From Ophioderma brevispina (Eukaryota; Echinodermata; Ophiuroidea; Amphilepidida; Ophiodermatidae): a stretch of DNA of 64,000 nt. A program made the position numbers and the translations under genes. The DNA is taken from NCBI GenBank assembly GCA_023653785.1, contig JAMKCH010084960.1, positions 17,501 through 81,500 on the forward strand. The letters run 5' to 3'. Within the stretch, counting starts at the first letter, position 1. Each line of letters opens with the position of its first letter. The notes under the pieces were generated by a model. The model did no database searches, had not been told where the DNA came from, and was given only the letters and a program-made list of their open reading frames with translations. Positions 45,189 through 57,629 of this stretch are shown here, in pieces.

Positions 45189-45530
45189 TCAAGCATCCCA
45201 CTTCTCCTCCACCGTGTGGGGCAACTCAGGGTAGCCCTTGGGGTAGGTAAAGCAGATTAGCCACATTACTGTATACATAATAACTGTGTACTTTGTAAGC
45301 CCGATCTTGCAGCTACCGCCAACCGCTCGCAATAGCCAGTGTGGTACTGTGCATAGCTGCCGCGGTAGACATTGTGTACTGCCGTATAGGCTACCACGTG
45401 AGTAAGAATCCGGCCGTTTACACCTATTCATTGTGGAAATTGTTGGACAGGTCGTTCCGACATGAGCTTGCACCAATACATACACAAACGACCTTACCAT
45501 TTTCCATATCAGGCAGCCCTTGTTTATCAC
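45189..45530 (-). CDS. Unrecognised Cys-containing open frame
   Basis: 113 codons, Cys- and Tyr-rich, with YTVIMYTVMWLICFTYPKGY near the C-terminus. The region is near 48% GC, higher than its surroundings. No family is recognised. It could be an exon, a repeat fragment or chance. Confidence 0.2.
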   Translation of the reverse strand: MINKGCLIWKMVRSFVYVLVQAHVGTTCPTISTMNRCKRPDSYSRGSLYGSTQCLPRQLCTVPHWLLRAVGGSCKIGLTKYTVIMYTVMWLICFTYPKGYPELPHTVEEKWDA

Positions 45531-45635
45531 TAACGGCCATTAATCGCACTTCAAACCCACCTGACAAAAATCACGGAGGGGAACCCTTGCCTTGAGTTAG
45601 TGGGAAATTGCATAGATTCACACAGAACATACCGC

Positions 45636-45690
45636 TACCCTCACTTTTTACGGTGATTGTCAAATTTTTCTCTAGGGAAGGTAGGCATAT
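45636..45690 (-). repeat. Remnant of the palindromic element at 30163
   Basis: ACGGTGATTGTCAAATTTTT followed by CTCTAGGGAAGGTAGG matches the right arm of 30163-30475. Confidence 0.55.
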
Positions 45691-45959
45691 ATAGCATATA
45701 GAGTTCATTGCGATGCCAGTAAATGAAAGGTTATACATTTTCGGAGGGGTCTTCGACTTTCTTAAACCGACCAATGAATGACTTTGTATATCATAAAATT
45801 TGTCTGGATTTCACATTATAACTGCAGAGACCACGCTTTTTTTTCAAAACTTAAATTGCATCACTTTAATATCCTTTGTTTTTAAACCCAATCACCCTTT
45901 CAAATCATATTAGACGATATTGGGGTGGAGGGTATTTGACCATAGGCACAATAATACAT

Positions 45960-46540
45960 TATAAAATATTGCAATATAGATCATTACACTATCAAACTGC
46001 AGTAATACTATGATTTCCCAAATCCCCCATTCCCACATCTCAGATTATTAACTGTTTTATTAACATTCAACCATTATACGATCAAACTATTATTTGAATA
46101 TATCCCATATACGTTTCTATCAAATAGCATTTTATCAATAGACATAATTCCATATATCAGATATATCAAACTCATCGTTAGACCTATTACTGTATCAATA
46201 AAGTTATCAGATAATCAGGCTTGTTACTCGCTGTCGCTACATTAATCAAACTACCGATAGACTATCAGTCACTCAAATCTATCAAGCTGGTTTAAACTCT
46301 TTGAGATACTATCAACCCACATAGATTATCAGATAATTACACTTCCTGAAAGATACTTGACAGATTTAATGAAGTATCAGATAGACTATCAAGACAATCA
46401 ACAAAAACTCTGTCGAATGATATATCAATGATAGCTAACAGTTCCAATATTTCGGAAAAAAGGACAAATTTGATAGCTAAACAAATATCAGCTGGAAGGA
46501 CTATCAAGATGGTATCAACGGATACGCTATCATATTTTGG
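45960..46540. repeat. TATCA/TGATA-rich degenerate repeat
   Basis: TATCA, ATCAA, TATCAG and their complements recur every 10-30 bases for about 580 bases (for example CTATCAAGACAATCAAC, TATCAATGATAGC). There is no fixed period, so it is either a decayed short repeat or a GATA-word cluster. Confidence 0.5.
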
Positions 46541-46559
46541 ATGATTAATCGAGATGGGA

Positions 46560-49500
46560 TGAATTCAGTATTCTGCAACACCCTCCTTTAACATGCGTTA
46601 TTCCGTGCGGCTGCCGATTCAAGGGTGGTGGCACCATACGAAAGTTCTTTCCGATTCTCAATGATAGTGATAGTTTTTTTGAATGACCCTAAAAGTTTAA
46701 AAAAAAAAAAAAAAGCCAATCCTGGCCCTTACTACTCGATGTTGGTGGAAAAGACCTGGAACAAACTAAAACTTTTCCTGGAATCTAAACCGTGAGATTT
46801 GTTTTGTTTATTTAATTCAATACGAACTAATTTTGTGGAACGTTTTCTTTGATAGTTATATGGATATTTTATTGCAGGGAGGGCATTAAAGCCACTATTA
46901 GCGATTTTTTTCAAATGTAAACAATTTCGCGCCTATTTGCACGCATGTCCATTTTTTTCTTGGTTGTTATTGGAAATTGTTTGGTGGTAAACTGGTAAAG
47001 ACCCCCTGTAAGTGTCTAAGCGTAGCACGCGTATCTGTCAAGGAATTATGATTGTTATGCTTTGTTTTATTAATCAAGTCGGGATCCGCTTTTTTTATGT
47101 CTAGAAAAATATAATGGCCTCTTCTGACCGCTTTGAAATGCTTAAGTGTCAGTTTTTTCACACAGAACAGTAATATACGGTGTTGATATGACCCTAAACA
47201 CTAATTTTGAGACAAATGGATTTTTAATTTTGGAAAAAATTATACTGATAGTGGCTTAAATAAGAAGGTTGAGTGTGCACCGAATTTTGTAATTCAAGTC
47301 AAGTACCTCCTAAGAACAACATATCCAATTTCTCTTTTGTATGCGTAGGTGAACACCAGACGCTGGAAGCTTAAGCATCCCATGCATGACCAACGTTGCG
47401 TTACAAGTCGCTACGACAGCTGACTTCGCTTCGTCCAGTTTGGTTTGATCCAAATGACACCCCGTCAAGACTATTTTTCATGACGAAGTAACGTCTAGTA
47501 ACAATCAACGACCATTTTTGTTCCGTGTGAAATTTTGTGTCACTTCATTGAAAGTTTTTCAGGGCCGTGTCCGAAGATTCAATTCGTTCTGAGAGGTTTG
47601 TATACTTACACAATCAGTAACAATAGAAATTCGAATGTGGGTTGTGGCCATTTTGTGACTACACGTGTGCCGAATAGTGACATACGACCCACTCCAATCG
47701 GATGATTTTAGCTATTGGGATAATTACGCCGTGTAGTGTGTGTTTGGCCGTCCTCCTACACAAAGCACTTCATAACCTTTCTGGCAACAAGCCTTTGATG
47801 CACATAACAAGATTGTGCTAAGCAGTCCAATACTGTTATGTTTCAGTTGCAGATTCATAGGTACCGTAAGAGAAAACATAGTACAAGGTTGTTTGAATTC
47901 GCCTTCATATCAGTCATACTTGGTCAAAATAAAAACCTGTACACATAAATTGAGACGACACGGCAACCGGGAAACATCGAGTCGTATTAATATAGGACTT
48001 CTATGGCAGCTGGGCCTATGGTAATCCTTTTGTAGCAATGAGAAGTAGCTATTACTACACTGTATCAATACTGTCTGCCATAAACTTCCTTTTCTCTGCT
48101 GCGTCAAGCCTACGTCCAGCATTTCCCGCCAACAAGCTCAGACAGAACCATGACAATAACACATAAAGGAAAAAATGCATAGCAATCGAGTTACCGCAGC
48201 AAACTCTAGCTCGCTTGTGACGCCTATTTCAGAAAACCTATGATTGAGATGGCGACTATATGAGCTAATTCTGCATTTGTCCTAACGCAGGTTTCCACCC
48301 TTTATTCCCCATGACCCTCTCATTTTAAATGATTATCACGGGCCACCCCCCCCCTAATTGTTACTCGCATTGCGCCCAAATCTTACATTCCAATGTTTCC
48401 TCACTCCTTCACATACAACCAACCGGGGTTTAAACGACTATGTTAGTGGAGGACACAAAGCACCTTTATTTTATAAAAGAGTTCCCTTTTTTAAAATAAA
48501 AATTGAGATCTGTTAAAGTTATCTTCACGACCCCTTTCTCATTTGCCCCGACCCGATTTCCCCATTTTGGGAATGATAGGCTTTACTACCACAACACTTT
48601 TCGCGGGAAAACCATTTATGGCGCGACTTTTCCGCGAATAGCCATAACACCCGTTAAGCGTATAGATCTCATGTCATCAACGTTCATGGTTACACACATT
48701 TACGTATACTCGAAGCTTTAGCAGGCAGCGATAGACCGTCTGCGAATGAGACTGCCATTAAAACGTTGGCGCAAGGCTGAACGTCTCGAGTGGTCACAAG
48801 ACGTCTTGATTAGGCACTAGGTCAGTATTGTCACTGTGTCACGTGGGGTCCACAACATGGCCACACACATTCGATGTCACGTTAACGATAAGATTAAGCC
48901 ATAATTAAATGTCCCTTTTCCTCTGAAGAGAATCTTACGAGGCACATGCACCGAATAAATTTCCAACCACCAAACTTGAACAAACCTCTGATGGCTTCAG
49001 TAATGATCATGATTAGTGTCACCAAAGTCCGTTCAATCACGTCACTAGGAATATTAGAAAATCTTATACGTTACATTATGCTCTTGTTCCAGAAATAATA
49101 GTTGACAGCTTTGGTCCAATCCATTTAAGTCTTTTAGATTTTGGTCACTCATACAAACTACAATTATTTACGTGGCCTAATCACCCTCTTCACCCAACCT
49201 CAATGTCCATGACACTTAATCCGTTTCTTTGATTGACGCCACAAAGAATCGATAGCGTGTCTCAGACTTTTAACGACAATCTATTCAATTGAATCTGTAT
49301 GAAGCCTTTACATATTACACAAAAATGTTCATGTACAATTGTTAAAAGCATCATATTCTGTGGAACAAAAGTTGATCATTTCAGCTGTTAATACGGCTTT
49401 TTTAGTTTTGATTCTCAACACATCCCCCCTCCAAATGAATTCCTTACCAATCGACAAATGCGTTTACTGACGAATAAAAAAAAAAAAAATTTTTCATACT

Positions 49501-50570
49501 ATAGTTTTTTTTTGCGATTTCTCTCTATTCTACGATGCACATTCCGTTGGGCTGCTCGTCCTATATTGGTCTAGAGTCGCGAGTGACATAACCCCCATGA
49601 GTGACATGTGACCGCTTTGTTAATTAGAAAGGACTCGAAACAATAGTGTTTCAATTTAAAACAACATCATTCACAGAAAAGTTGCGTAATCGCTAGACCC
49701 CCTTGGCGGGTATAACGCAAATGTAATACAAAATAATGCTTTCTGGTGCACCACCTCCTTATTTATCCCCTCCCTGTATAGAGTCTAACAGTTTAATTCG
49801 TATGGAGCAAGGAAGGCAAAACAGCGAGCACTCTGCTGAGATTCCTACTAGTGATCACTGATCGTGTATATACGCGTGCTAACTCGTATTGATGATAATC
49901 AGAACCTCCCAATTCGCAAGCACAATGAGTCATCGACTGTATCTTGCCTAAACCGAGCTTTTTTTTTCAATTATATTCAGTCCCTTCCTAACTATCCCAG
50001 GTTACCATGGCACACACGAAAACACTACGAGAAACAGTGACGTCACACTACAGATATTTACGAGGCTGCTGATAGGCTACGTAATTATGCCAGCGTGACC
50101 CCTGTAATGACATCAGGAGATTAAATGAAATGACAGGAAGAACTTGTATTTCAAGTGCGAGCTTTTTCAAAGAACAGGATCATCAAGGGTACGCGATTGC
50201 AAACCGTCTCTATATGTCTATTCCGACTTTCTAATATAAACACAACACAAACGTAAGTCCCCCACTAAACAAAAAACCGCTCCTAATTTTCTTATGTAGG
50301 ACTTTATAAAAGTTATGCCTAGGTAATAATATTTCATTATTATTAGTTACTGTTTGTGTGAAATTAGAAGAGGCATTCGTTACTTTCACGGATGATGATC
50401 ACAGATTAAAGACAAATGGCATTTTCAAGATTCACAAACTGTATCATTACTTGAGTTTGATTGAAACTATGAGATCTCATAATGTCACCATCTCATAACA
50501 CAATTTTTACCAAATTGCGATTGTGTCTTCATGTCAAGAAATTATTTAGTCTCTTGATACGTGGATGGAA
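46560..50570. other. Unannotated 4 kb
   Basis: No gene, transposase or clear terminal repeats recognised. It includes an A run at 46699-46714 and an A13/T runs cluster near 49480-49515. Short open frames (for example 47815-48024, 48503-48721) have no recognisable features. Confidence 0.4.
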
Positions 50571-50576
50571 ATACTT

Positions 50577-50887
50577 TTAAAGGTCCCAGGAAATGCCAAT
50601 AGAATTGCAGGTGGTTTGTTGTCAAGTCTATACAAGGAAGGACCAGACAGAAGTCAATAGCTGGGTTGGTGATAACATCATTGTGGTACCATTGATTTAT
50701 CAGATAGTATTAGAAAATTCAGGTGACTGGTTTGAATCGATTCATGACACTGACTGATAATTAATATTTCACAAATGATGTCACGGGTAGTGTCTTCTTT
50801 TTTTTTTTTTTCTGGCCCGTTCATTGATATGGAATGACCCACGAAGTTTTGGAGTATGTTTATCATCTTATTTCCTAGGACCTTTAA
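50577..50887. mobile_element. TTAAAGGTCC-family MITE, complete copy
   Basis: TTAA at 50577-50580 and 50884-50887. Termini AGGTCCCAGGAAAT / ATTTCCTAGGACCT differ at one position. 311 bases, in inverted orientation relative to 43648-43946. It abuts the 3' end of a Tc1 transposase remnant. Confidence 0.9.
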
Positions 50888-51160
50888 GCTTCCATACATT
50901 CCTCTTGTAAAAACGTGATAAGTCATCCAGTGTACTCTCTGCATTACACGGGTACACAAAGAACGCCTAAGATGGTCCCAAACGATGCTCGATGGGATTG
51001 AGGTCTGGCGAATTTGTATGCCATGTCATTCGTTGGATGTCCTCACAGACCAAGAATGCATGAAGCTCCCTTCCTGTGTGTGGACTAGCGTTGTCGTCAA
51101 TGAAGATAAAGGTATTACCATAGGCAGCTTCATATGCTACGTACAACACGTGGACAGAAA
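50888..51160 (-). pseudogene. Tc1/mariner-type transposase, C-terminal fragment
   Basis: The minus strand reads AYGNTFIFIDDNASPHTGRE, then HAFLVCEDIQRMTWHTNSPD followed by LNPIEHRLG (51130-50970). This carries the DDNA aspartate and PIEH glutamate of the Tc1 catalytic triad in normal spacing. A stop follows, then 'CTRVMQRVHWMTYHVFTRGMYG', the usual C-terminal tail, in another frame. The N-terminal HTH part is absent. The upstream sequence decays near 51160. It differs from the remnant at 4080-4925, so it is a second Tc1 lineage. Confidence 0.85.
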
Positions 51161-52078
51161 AGTAATGATATTTTGTGAGTTTTGAAAATACCTCTTTTTG
51201 TCTTTGATTTGCTCTCAGTTAGCCACGAAGTAACGGATGTCTGTAATTTTCACACACAAGTTAACCAACAATCATAGAAATATAGTCACGACTTTGACAA
51301 ACTTCCTACATAAGAAATTATGAGCGGTTGTTTGGAGGGTCACTTTTTGCGTTGTGTTTATATATATAATACTCACATTCACATATTTACATTGTGCACG
51401 AATAGCATTAGTCATTGTTAAACTTAACATCACCATTTCCTAGTAGTACTTCATTCATCGGATTTTGTTTTCGAAGTCCATTTATTTGCTGTTTCAATTG
51501 GTACCACAATCTTATATGACCGCAAGGCTCTTTGGTTGTTCTTTGGAATCCTTTGGTTTACAAGTTGGGCGGCTAGAAAATTCAACCATTGGTTGACCGG
51601 TAGTTTATGGCGGATAAAGAGCGTTTCAATGTTTAGAGCAATAGAAACCAGGCCTAACCGGGTAGAACCGGCGGGGGACCGGTGGTTGAGTTTGAAGGCG
51701 CCTCTAAGCTGTAGCAGTAAAGTTAATCCTCTTATTTTGTTAGACCAATATTTGAAACCCAACAGACCACACATTAGAGATTCGAGTATTTAGTTTACAG
51801 CAATAATTGCACATTTGCGCCCAAATAGTTTCAGACAATTTTGAGATTTTTTTTCTCACAGTTACGTTTCTATATGGCTAGTAAACTATACCTGTAAATG
51901 GTTAAGCCCGACATTTTCTGATGGACACAAAAGAAGGAATTTTGTAATCAGAGTAATTACAATCGGGGACCTCCGATTCCTTAGAACTCAACGGCTGCTG
52001 GAAGCGTATCTCCAACATCAAATGCCGTCATGTACGTGTCCAATGCTCATCAGTACCTCTTCTTTCGGTTCACTCAAG
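51161..52078. other. Unannotated stretch
   Basis: Overlapping open frames at 51451-51793 occur on both strands with no recognisable domain. Nothing else is seen. Confidence 0.4.
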
Positions 52079-52372
52079 TCAAGTTGGGGTCAGGTGTGCT
52101 ATTTCATAATTGACGAATAGAAATTTGGCGGCTGTTCTTCTTATTCTTATCGTATCCGACAGAGTGGTTCTCAAATATGATCCAGCCAGGAGGTGTTTAC
52201 AATGTCTGGCTGCTTCACTGAATTTTGCAAGGTCCTTGGTTGTGCATTGTTGCTCCAGTATTGGGCAGACCATGGAGGTAGGAGAGAAGGAGAAAGCTCT
52301 TCCCAAATCCCTTTGACCGATGATCATCGCCGCCTTCGTAAAACAGGTCGTAAAACTGTTGTATTGGAACAA
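52079..52372 (-). CDS. Unrecognised short frame
   Basis: 97 codons; the segment CTTKDLAKFSEAARHCKHLL looks protein-like and helical. Frames on the opposite strand are also open. No family or exon boundary is recognised. Confidence 0.18.
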   Translation of the reverse strand: MFQYNSFTTCFTKAAMIIGQRDLGRAFSFSPTSMVCPILEQQCTTKDLAKFSEAARHCKHLLAGSYLRTTLSDTIRIRRTAAKFLFVNYEIAHLTPT

Positions 52373-54558
52373 TACAACACGAGATCGATATTGATGCTGA
52401 TAGCATGTGCATCAACATTGCATCGATGTACATAGTTAAGCAGATAGCGACATGTATTGTAAGAATTGTGCATTTCTGTATAAAAGCATGAAACTTGGCA
52501 TAAATGTTTACAATTAAATAGAGTATTGATTATTTTTAGACATGGAACCACGTCACCGTCAATCATCTTCAAGGTAAAACAAGATCATTTCGGATCATTT
52601 GTGGTAATTTATTAGAAAGCGAGATAGCATGTTCCTAAGATGATTACATTGATTTTAGTTTTAACTCGTACTTTTCGGCTTTTAAAAACTTGAATGTTTT
52701 GTAGCGCCGTATTTCTTAAAGTATATTTGGAGACAAAATCTAAGTTGAATTGAGAAGAAAATGCCGTATCTAATGGCACCAAACTTCACAGTGTCCAAAG
52801 TTGCCCGTTTTTCAATTTTGTCCCGAAGTTGGCCACATTTTGGTGAAATAAAGAGACCCTTGGCGATATATCCGATTTTCCTCAGAGAAAACATATTTTT
52901 AAGCACATATCCATGTACAAAGTATTTAAAATGGACGGTCCCCCTCGCCGTATTTCACAGCATTGTAAATGTACATCGAGGCCATGTTGACACTGCATTC
53001 AGCATTAACATGATCCGTAGTACGACTTTTTTCTTCAATGTAAGGCCTAATCAAATCTTTTTCATAGTATTCATGTTTTTTAGGAAATATCCGATGAACT
53101 ACATTCAGTTATCCATGGAGCATATTCAACAAGTTGGCCTAGACTGCCTGGGTCCTATATCCCCCCCCCCCAATTTATTTTTGGCATTTTGGTTTTCATC
53201 ACATCTTGGTTGGCAGGGGGGCTGGGGGTGGGGCAACATTTCACAGAGCGAATAATGTCGGGAGGAAGAGGGGGTTTCGTATATTAACTTACGTGAGCAA
53301 TATTTTTTTGGGGGAAGCAAATCACCCAATAACAGTCAAACTCAATCATTTAAGATGACAATCGCAGCACCAGAATGTTTTTTTTGGGGGGGGATCGAGG
53401 GTTGCAAATTTTACTTAGGGGGTCCGTGATTTTCCAATAAAGTTCATGCCAAAAATCGCACATACTGCGTAGAAATTGAGAATCAAGCAATTAAGGATTT
53501 CATCACACTTTTTTGGAGGGGGGGCCCCACCACATGCCCTTACTGCCTATCACCTAGCACCTCCACTGTTTCTGAAAATAAAAATGTCTTAGAGTGTGTT
53601 TGGGCTTTCTTTGATTAAACGTTGCACAAACAAAAATCCTTTTTTATTCGATCCATATTTTTGGGAACAAATCTAGCCTATACAGGTACCAAACTCTACA
53701 AAAAATTCCTACCACCTCTATGAGTGGGGCCTCCCAACGAAAGACAACTGAAACTTCACATGAGACTCGAGGAATTACTTAAATGTGGACTCCCCGATTG
53801 TCAGTCTCGTGGACTCGTAACACCTGTTGCCATTACAAATTTGAATTCAGTTTAACCGCTATCAATGTTTTGTTTTCTCAGATGTGGGTGCAATTATGAA
53901 GCAATATTAAGATTTTTGCAGTCAAAATGGAACAATTTTTTATTGGTGAAGAAGATAACGTGATGCAATGGATGCCGATTTGATTATCTACGTTTTCTCT
54001 TGCAGTTATGGCTCGAATTCCATTCCAAAATCACTATGATTTTCCTTTAAAATGTGACAGTTCATGGGGCCGATCAGGACAGCAGGGGATTAAAACTTAG
54101 TGGTTTTGTTTTCTTTTCTTTGTTCAATAAAACTAACGAAATGTCCCGTTGTATCCTACAACAAGCGCAATTTATACAAATTGTAACCTCATAACATCCT
54201 CGGTCCCTTTAAATGGAAGAATCCCCGTCTTTGATTAAGGGTCGAAATGTATGTCACCAATAGATCCATTAACATGTTTTAGTGATGTGTTTAGATTACG
54301 CAACTTATTCTGCATGCTTTTAATGTTTTTGACCTCAAGTAACCTTTTGTGACTTCTAGGTGATATTGACCTTGAACCTGTCAGGTGGTTCATCTCAATT
54401 GTTTTCCAAATTTAAAAATTCTACTTTTTTTATTTAAATAAAATCTTTGCTTTTAAAAAAATAAACCAAAATGCACAATTTTTTATTTTTTAAAAACAAT
54501 TACCCACCCTGCTAACAACATTACAATTCTTGTGTAAATATACCAACTTCGGGACGAA
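52373..54558. other. Unannotated stretch with G- and C-runs
   Basis: The longest frame (52761-53255, +, 164 codons) is Phe/Ile-rich, passes through a poly-C run at 53161 and matches nothing I know. G-runs lie at 53216-53230, 53385-53393 and 53517-53524. No gene can be supported. Confidence 0.4.
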
Positions 54559-54990
54559 GTGAGAAACGGGCAACATCCGGGCAATGTCCAATGTTGGTGT
54601 CATTGTTTAGATACGGCATTTTTCCTTCCCCAATTTCCAGTTAGATTATTTCGTTCCAAATATCATAACTTTAAAATACGGGCTTTTCAATTCAAAACTC
54701 CACGAGTTTTTCACAAAAACGTAAAATTCAATGTAACTCATCTTAGGACAGGCTATCTCCGATTTTTTTGGACTGAAATACTCAGAAGTTCAGCTGTAAT
54801 CGACTCAATCTCTTGGTTTTTGTCTCCACATGTAACAAACCACTGCGCTCGGGATATACCTTTCTTGCGCACAAGGTCCTTATCTTGTTCAAAAACTGAG
54901 CGTGCCCATCTTCTGTCGGCGATGATCATGGAACAATTACGAGTCACACTCCCCTGCGATAAGCGGCCTTGTTGGTCCCTATGCTTTTAA
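54559..54990 (+). CDS. Unrecognised 143-codon open frame
   Basis: Contains Arg/Phe-rich sequence with no visible domain. A 64-codon minus-strand frame (54753-54947; IADRRWARSVFEQDKDLV) overlaps and looks at least as protein-like. I cannot choose between strands, and both may be chance. Confidence 0.15.
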   Translation: MRNGQHPGNVQCWCHCLDTAFFLPQFPVRLFRSKYHNFKIRAFQFKTPRVFHKNVKFNVTHLRTGYLRFFWTEILRSSAVIDSISWFLSPHVTNHCARDIPFLRTRSLSCSKTERAHLLSAMIMEQLRVTLPCDKRPCWSLCF

Positions 54991-56109
54991 AAAGAGTTGC
55001 CAACTATTGATATAATTTGTATAATCGGGCGTTGCGTAATCAATTAGGGAGAGCTTTCCCCTTCTCTCCTACCTCCATGTGCCCAGACCTAATGTTTCCT
55101 TGGTCTGTGGTGGTCGTTTCCGCAAATCACCGGTAGTGGGCGGCTTTTTAATTAGAATAAGGGATCCCCAGTTTTGAGAATTGTCCGGTCAGTTTAAAAT
55201 TTTTATCTAAGAGAATTACAACACACTTTCCTTCTTTCAGTATCGCGAGCGTTCATGCAGTAAGGGAGTAGCTGAGAAAACACGAAATTGGACCCTAAAA
55301 CGCCCATTGTGTTATACGGGCACAGTTTCAGGTAGTATGGGCAGGGCTAAGCTTTTTTCGCTCACAATGGGCACAGAGCTTTCGTTGTTATAACTAATAC
55401 TGCACTCAACAAAGAAGTAACGAAAAGCCATCGAGACGACTGAGCCACTGTCATCACATCCGATCCGGAGTATACGGTAAATTTTTAAGCATTTTGGAAA
55501 AAAGATATTTGACCTTGGGATCTCAGTGACTAAGCCAGTCGTTTTTCCCAAATTTAAATGCACCATTGTGGCAGGCCCGTAACCAGGATTTTTTTAGGGG
55601 AGGGCATTTTTTTTTCAAAGAAGACTTTTTCAAAATTCGTCACTACCGCAAAAGAGGGGGAGGACGAATTTGGCAAAAAGTGGACTTTTACCGAAATTTT
55701 TAACCGTATTTTGACAAAATGTCACAAACCCTAGTTTTTGGCTCGCTCCCGCTCGCAAAATCGTGATGTTTGCCTCTTTGAGCCATTTAGGTGTTTTCGG
55801 GTCTTTTGCAAATTGGTATGGGCCCTTGCATTGTGTCTGCAATTGTTAGTGGTTTCACCATATCAACAAATGAATTTTAACGTGTCTCGTGAAAAACGGA
55901 CATTAAAGCACATTATTTTGTGAGTATCAATCAAATAATTAAATAGGATAATGGACAAACGACGAAGTATTTATTGTAACACCACTCTGATATGTTCGAT
56001 CGTCACTTATTTCAAAGTTCAAAAGATACCAACAAAATATGGGTATGCGATGGGCTAACCTCGTCTTTACCTGAGCATTTTGGAACAAAATACCGAAGGG
56101 GGTGGGGGG
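54991..56109. other. Unannotated stretch
   Basis: Short frames on the minus strand (55312-55566, 55630-55842) are not recognisable. No upstream exons of the racemase-like gene were found here. Confidence 0.4.
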
Positions 56110-56860
56110 GGGGGGTGGTAACCACCCCCCGTGATTTTTTCGTTACTGAATACCTGATTCCTGTAAATTGGTACCAAAGGATAGCGTAGAGTTTCTTCTT
56201 TCTATTGGTACCAAAATAAGCTACTAACATCCCCAGTATGACGTCACCATGACGATATGTTGAGGAAAGTACGAAAAATACTGAATATAGGTGGAAATGA
56301 TATTTCGCAAATTTTAAGAGACTCAAACCCCCTATTATAGCTCAAACTGAGTTCATTATATTAAACTAGTAATTTTCCCATCAAGTAGAGTCAAAAACCG
56401 GCATGGTGGAAAATCTGTTTTCCGAACCTTTTGGAAGAAAAATTGGAATTTCCACGGTGGGTGTCTATGGAAATGGCAGTTTGCTGACATGCGAACTTTA
56501 TGACGGTCCTTGTGACGTAAGCTAGGCATGGTGGTAATTATTTTGGTATCAATGGAAAGAGGAGGGACCATATCATATATTGGTACCAAAATCAAGAGTG
56601 GTATGTGATGTTCCTGTTGTTGTGTTAGGCATGTTGGTACTTCTCTTCCGCGAGGGGGGGGGGTGGTTACACCCCCCTTACCTCACTTGGAATCACCCTG
56701 TATATTACCTACCCCGGTGGTGGATGTTTGTTTTTGGATGATTAGGAGCGGAACATGTCAATTGACAATTACATTAATAATTTGGCACAAACCAAAAAAG
56801 GGGGTTTAGCAAGCCGGGGAAAAAAAAAACTGAAGGGGGGGGGGTGGTAACCACCCCCCC
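56110..56860. repeat. Three G-tract palindromes
   Basis: GGGGGGTGGT-A-ACCACCCCCC at 56110-56130 is perfect around one central base. The same form with 11-base arms lies at 56838-56860. A variant, GGGGGGTG-GTTA-CACCCCCC, lies at 56658-56677. Between them TTGGTACCAA words recur (56168, 56204, 56580). The sites could be ends of related elements. Confidence 0.7.
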
Positions 56861-57369
56861 TCGGTACACGAGGGTTAACCACTTAGCCCTATCATCGCAA
56901 ACTTATATATGGAGCATCTGAAAAAAATCATCGGTTGGCGCAAGGCCCGGTTTTGGCTTAGATGTGCAGACGATACATTTTGTAATAAATTCGATGCGCA
57001 AAAGTTCTCTGCCCAGGATACAAACCCAAAACCAAACGCACCTTTCCTTTTTTGGACACTCAGGAACTTTTCAAGATTTTATGATTCTTTGTTGGAAACA
57101 ATTAAGTTGGAGGACACAAAATCAAAACGTGAGTGGGTGTTGGCCAGTTTTGAATCAACTTAATCAGGTTTCGCTAACACGTATAGGAACATTCATCGAG
57201 ACCGTAACAAACCTAGAATCTACCACGGTTTGAAAGGTCAATATTATCGATTCTTGCGTAGGTCATTTACTTTTTGCTTCTTGTGTATTGCTTGACTTGA
57301 GTACTGGCTTCGGTACAATTGCAAACCATGATATTTTGATTAAAAGGCGTGAAAACCAGTTTTTTATCA

Positions 57370-57495
57370 CAGATACTACTCTTGCAAAGCACAACAAACC
57401 ATCTACTTAAACCTACAACAAAAACGCTTAGATACACAAACCGTTAATATTGTATTTGTAAATGCGGCACAAAATGCAACGTGTCAGCAACCTAC
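57370..57495 (-). repeat. Diverged copy of the block C/D repeat, no MITE
   Basis: 'gcaaagcacaacaaacc..ctactt', 'gatacacaaaccgttaatattgt.ttgtaa', 'atgcg.cacaaa.gc' follow the order in block C around its MITE, but no MITE is present. More diverged than 38440-38660. Confidence 0.5.
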
Positions 57496-57629
57496 ATGGT
57501 ATACACTGCACAAGAAAATGCTAGTCATCTAGTATATTTACTTGGTACTGGTTGGATTGCGCAATTCATCAATCAACCAATCACCAAAGTCGGCTCTGTA
57601 CAGTGAATCTTATATTTTTGTTCTTTTAG

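Noticed and set aside
52761..53255. 164-codon frame as a gene
   Set aside because: The composition is Phe/Ile-rich, it runs through a poly-C tract and then G-runs, and no domain is visible.
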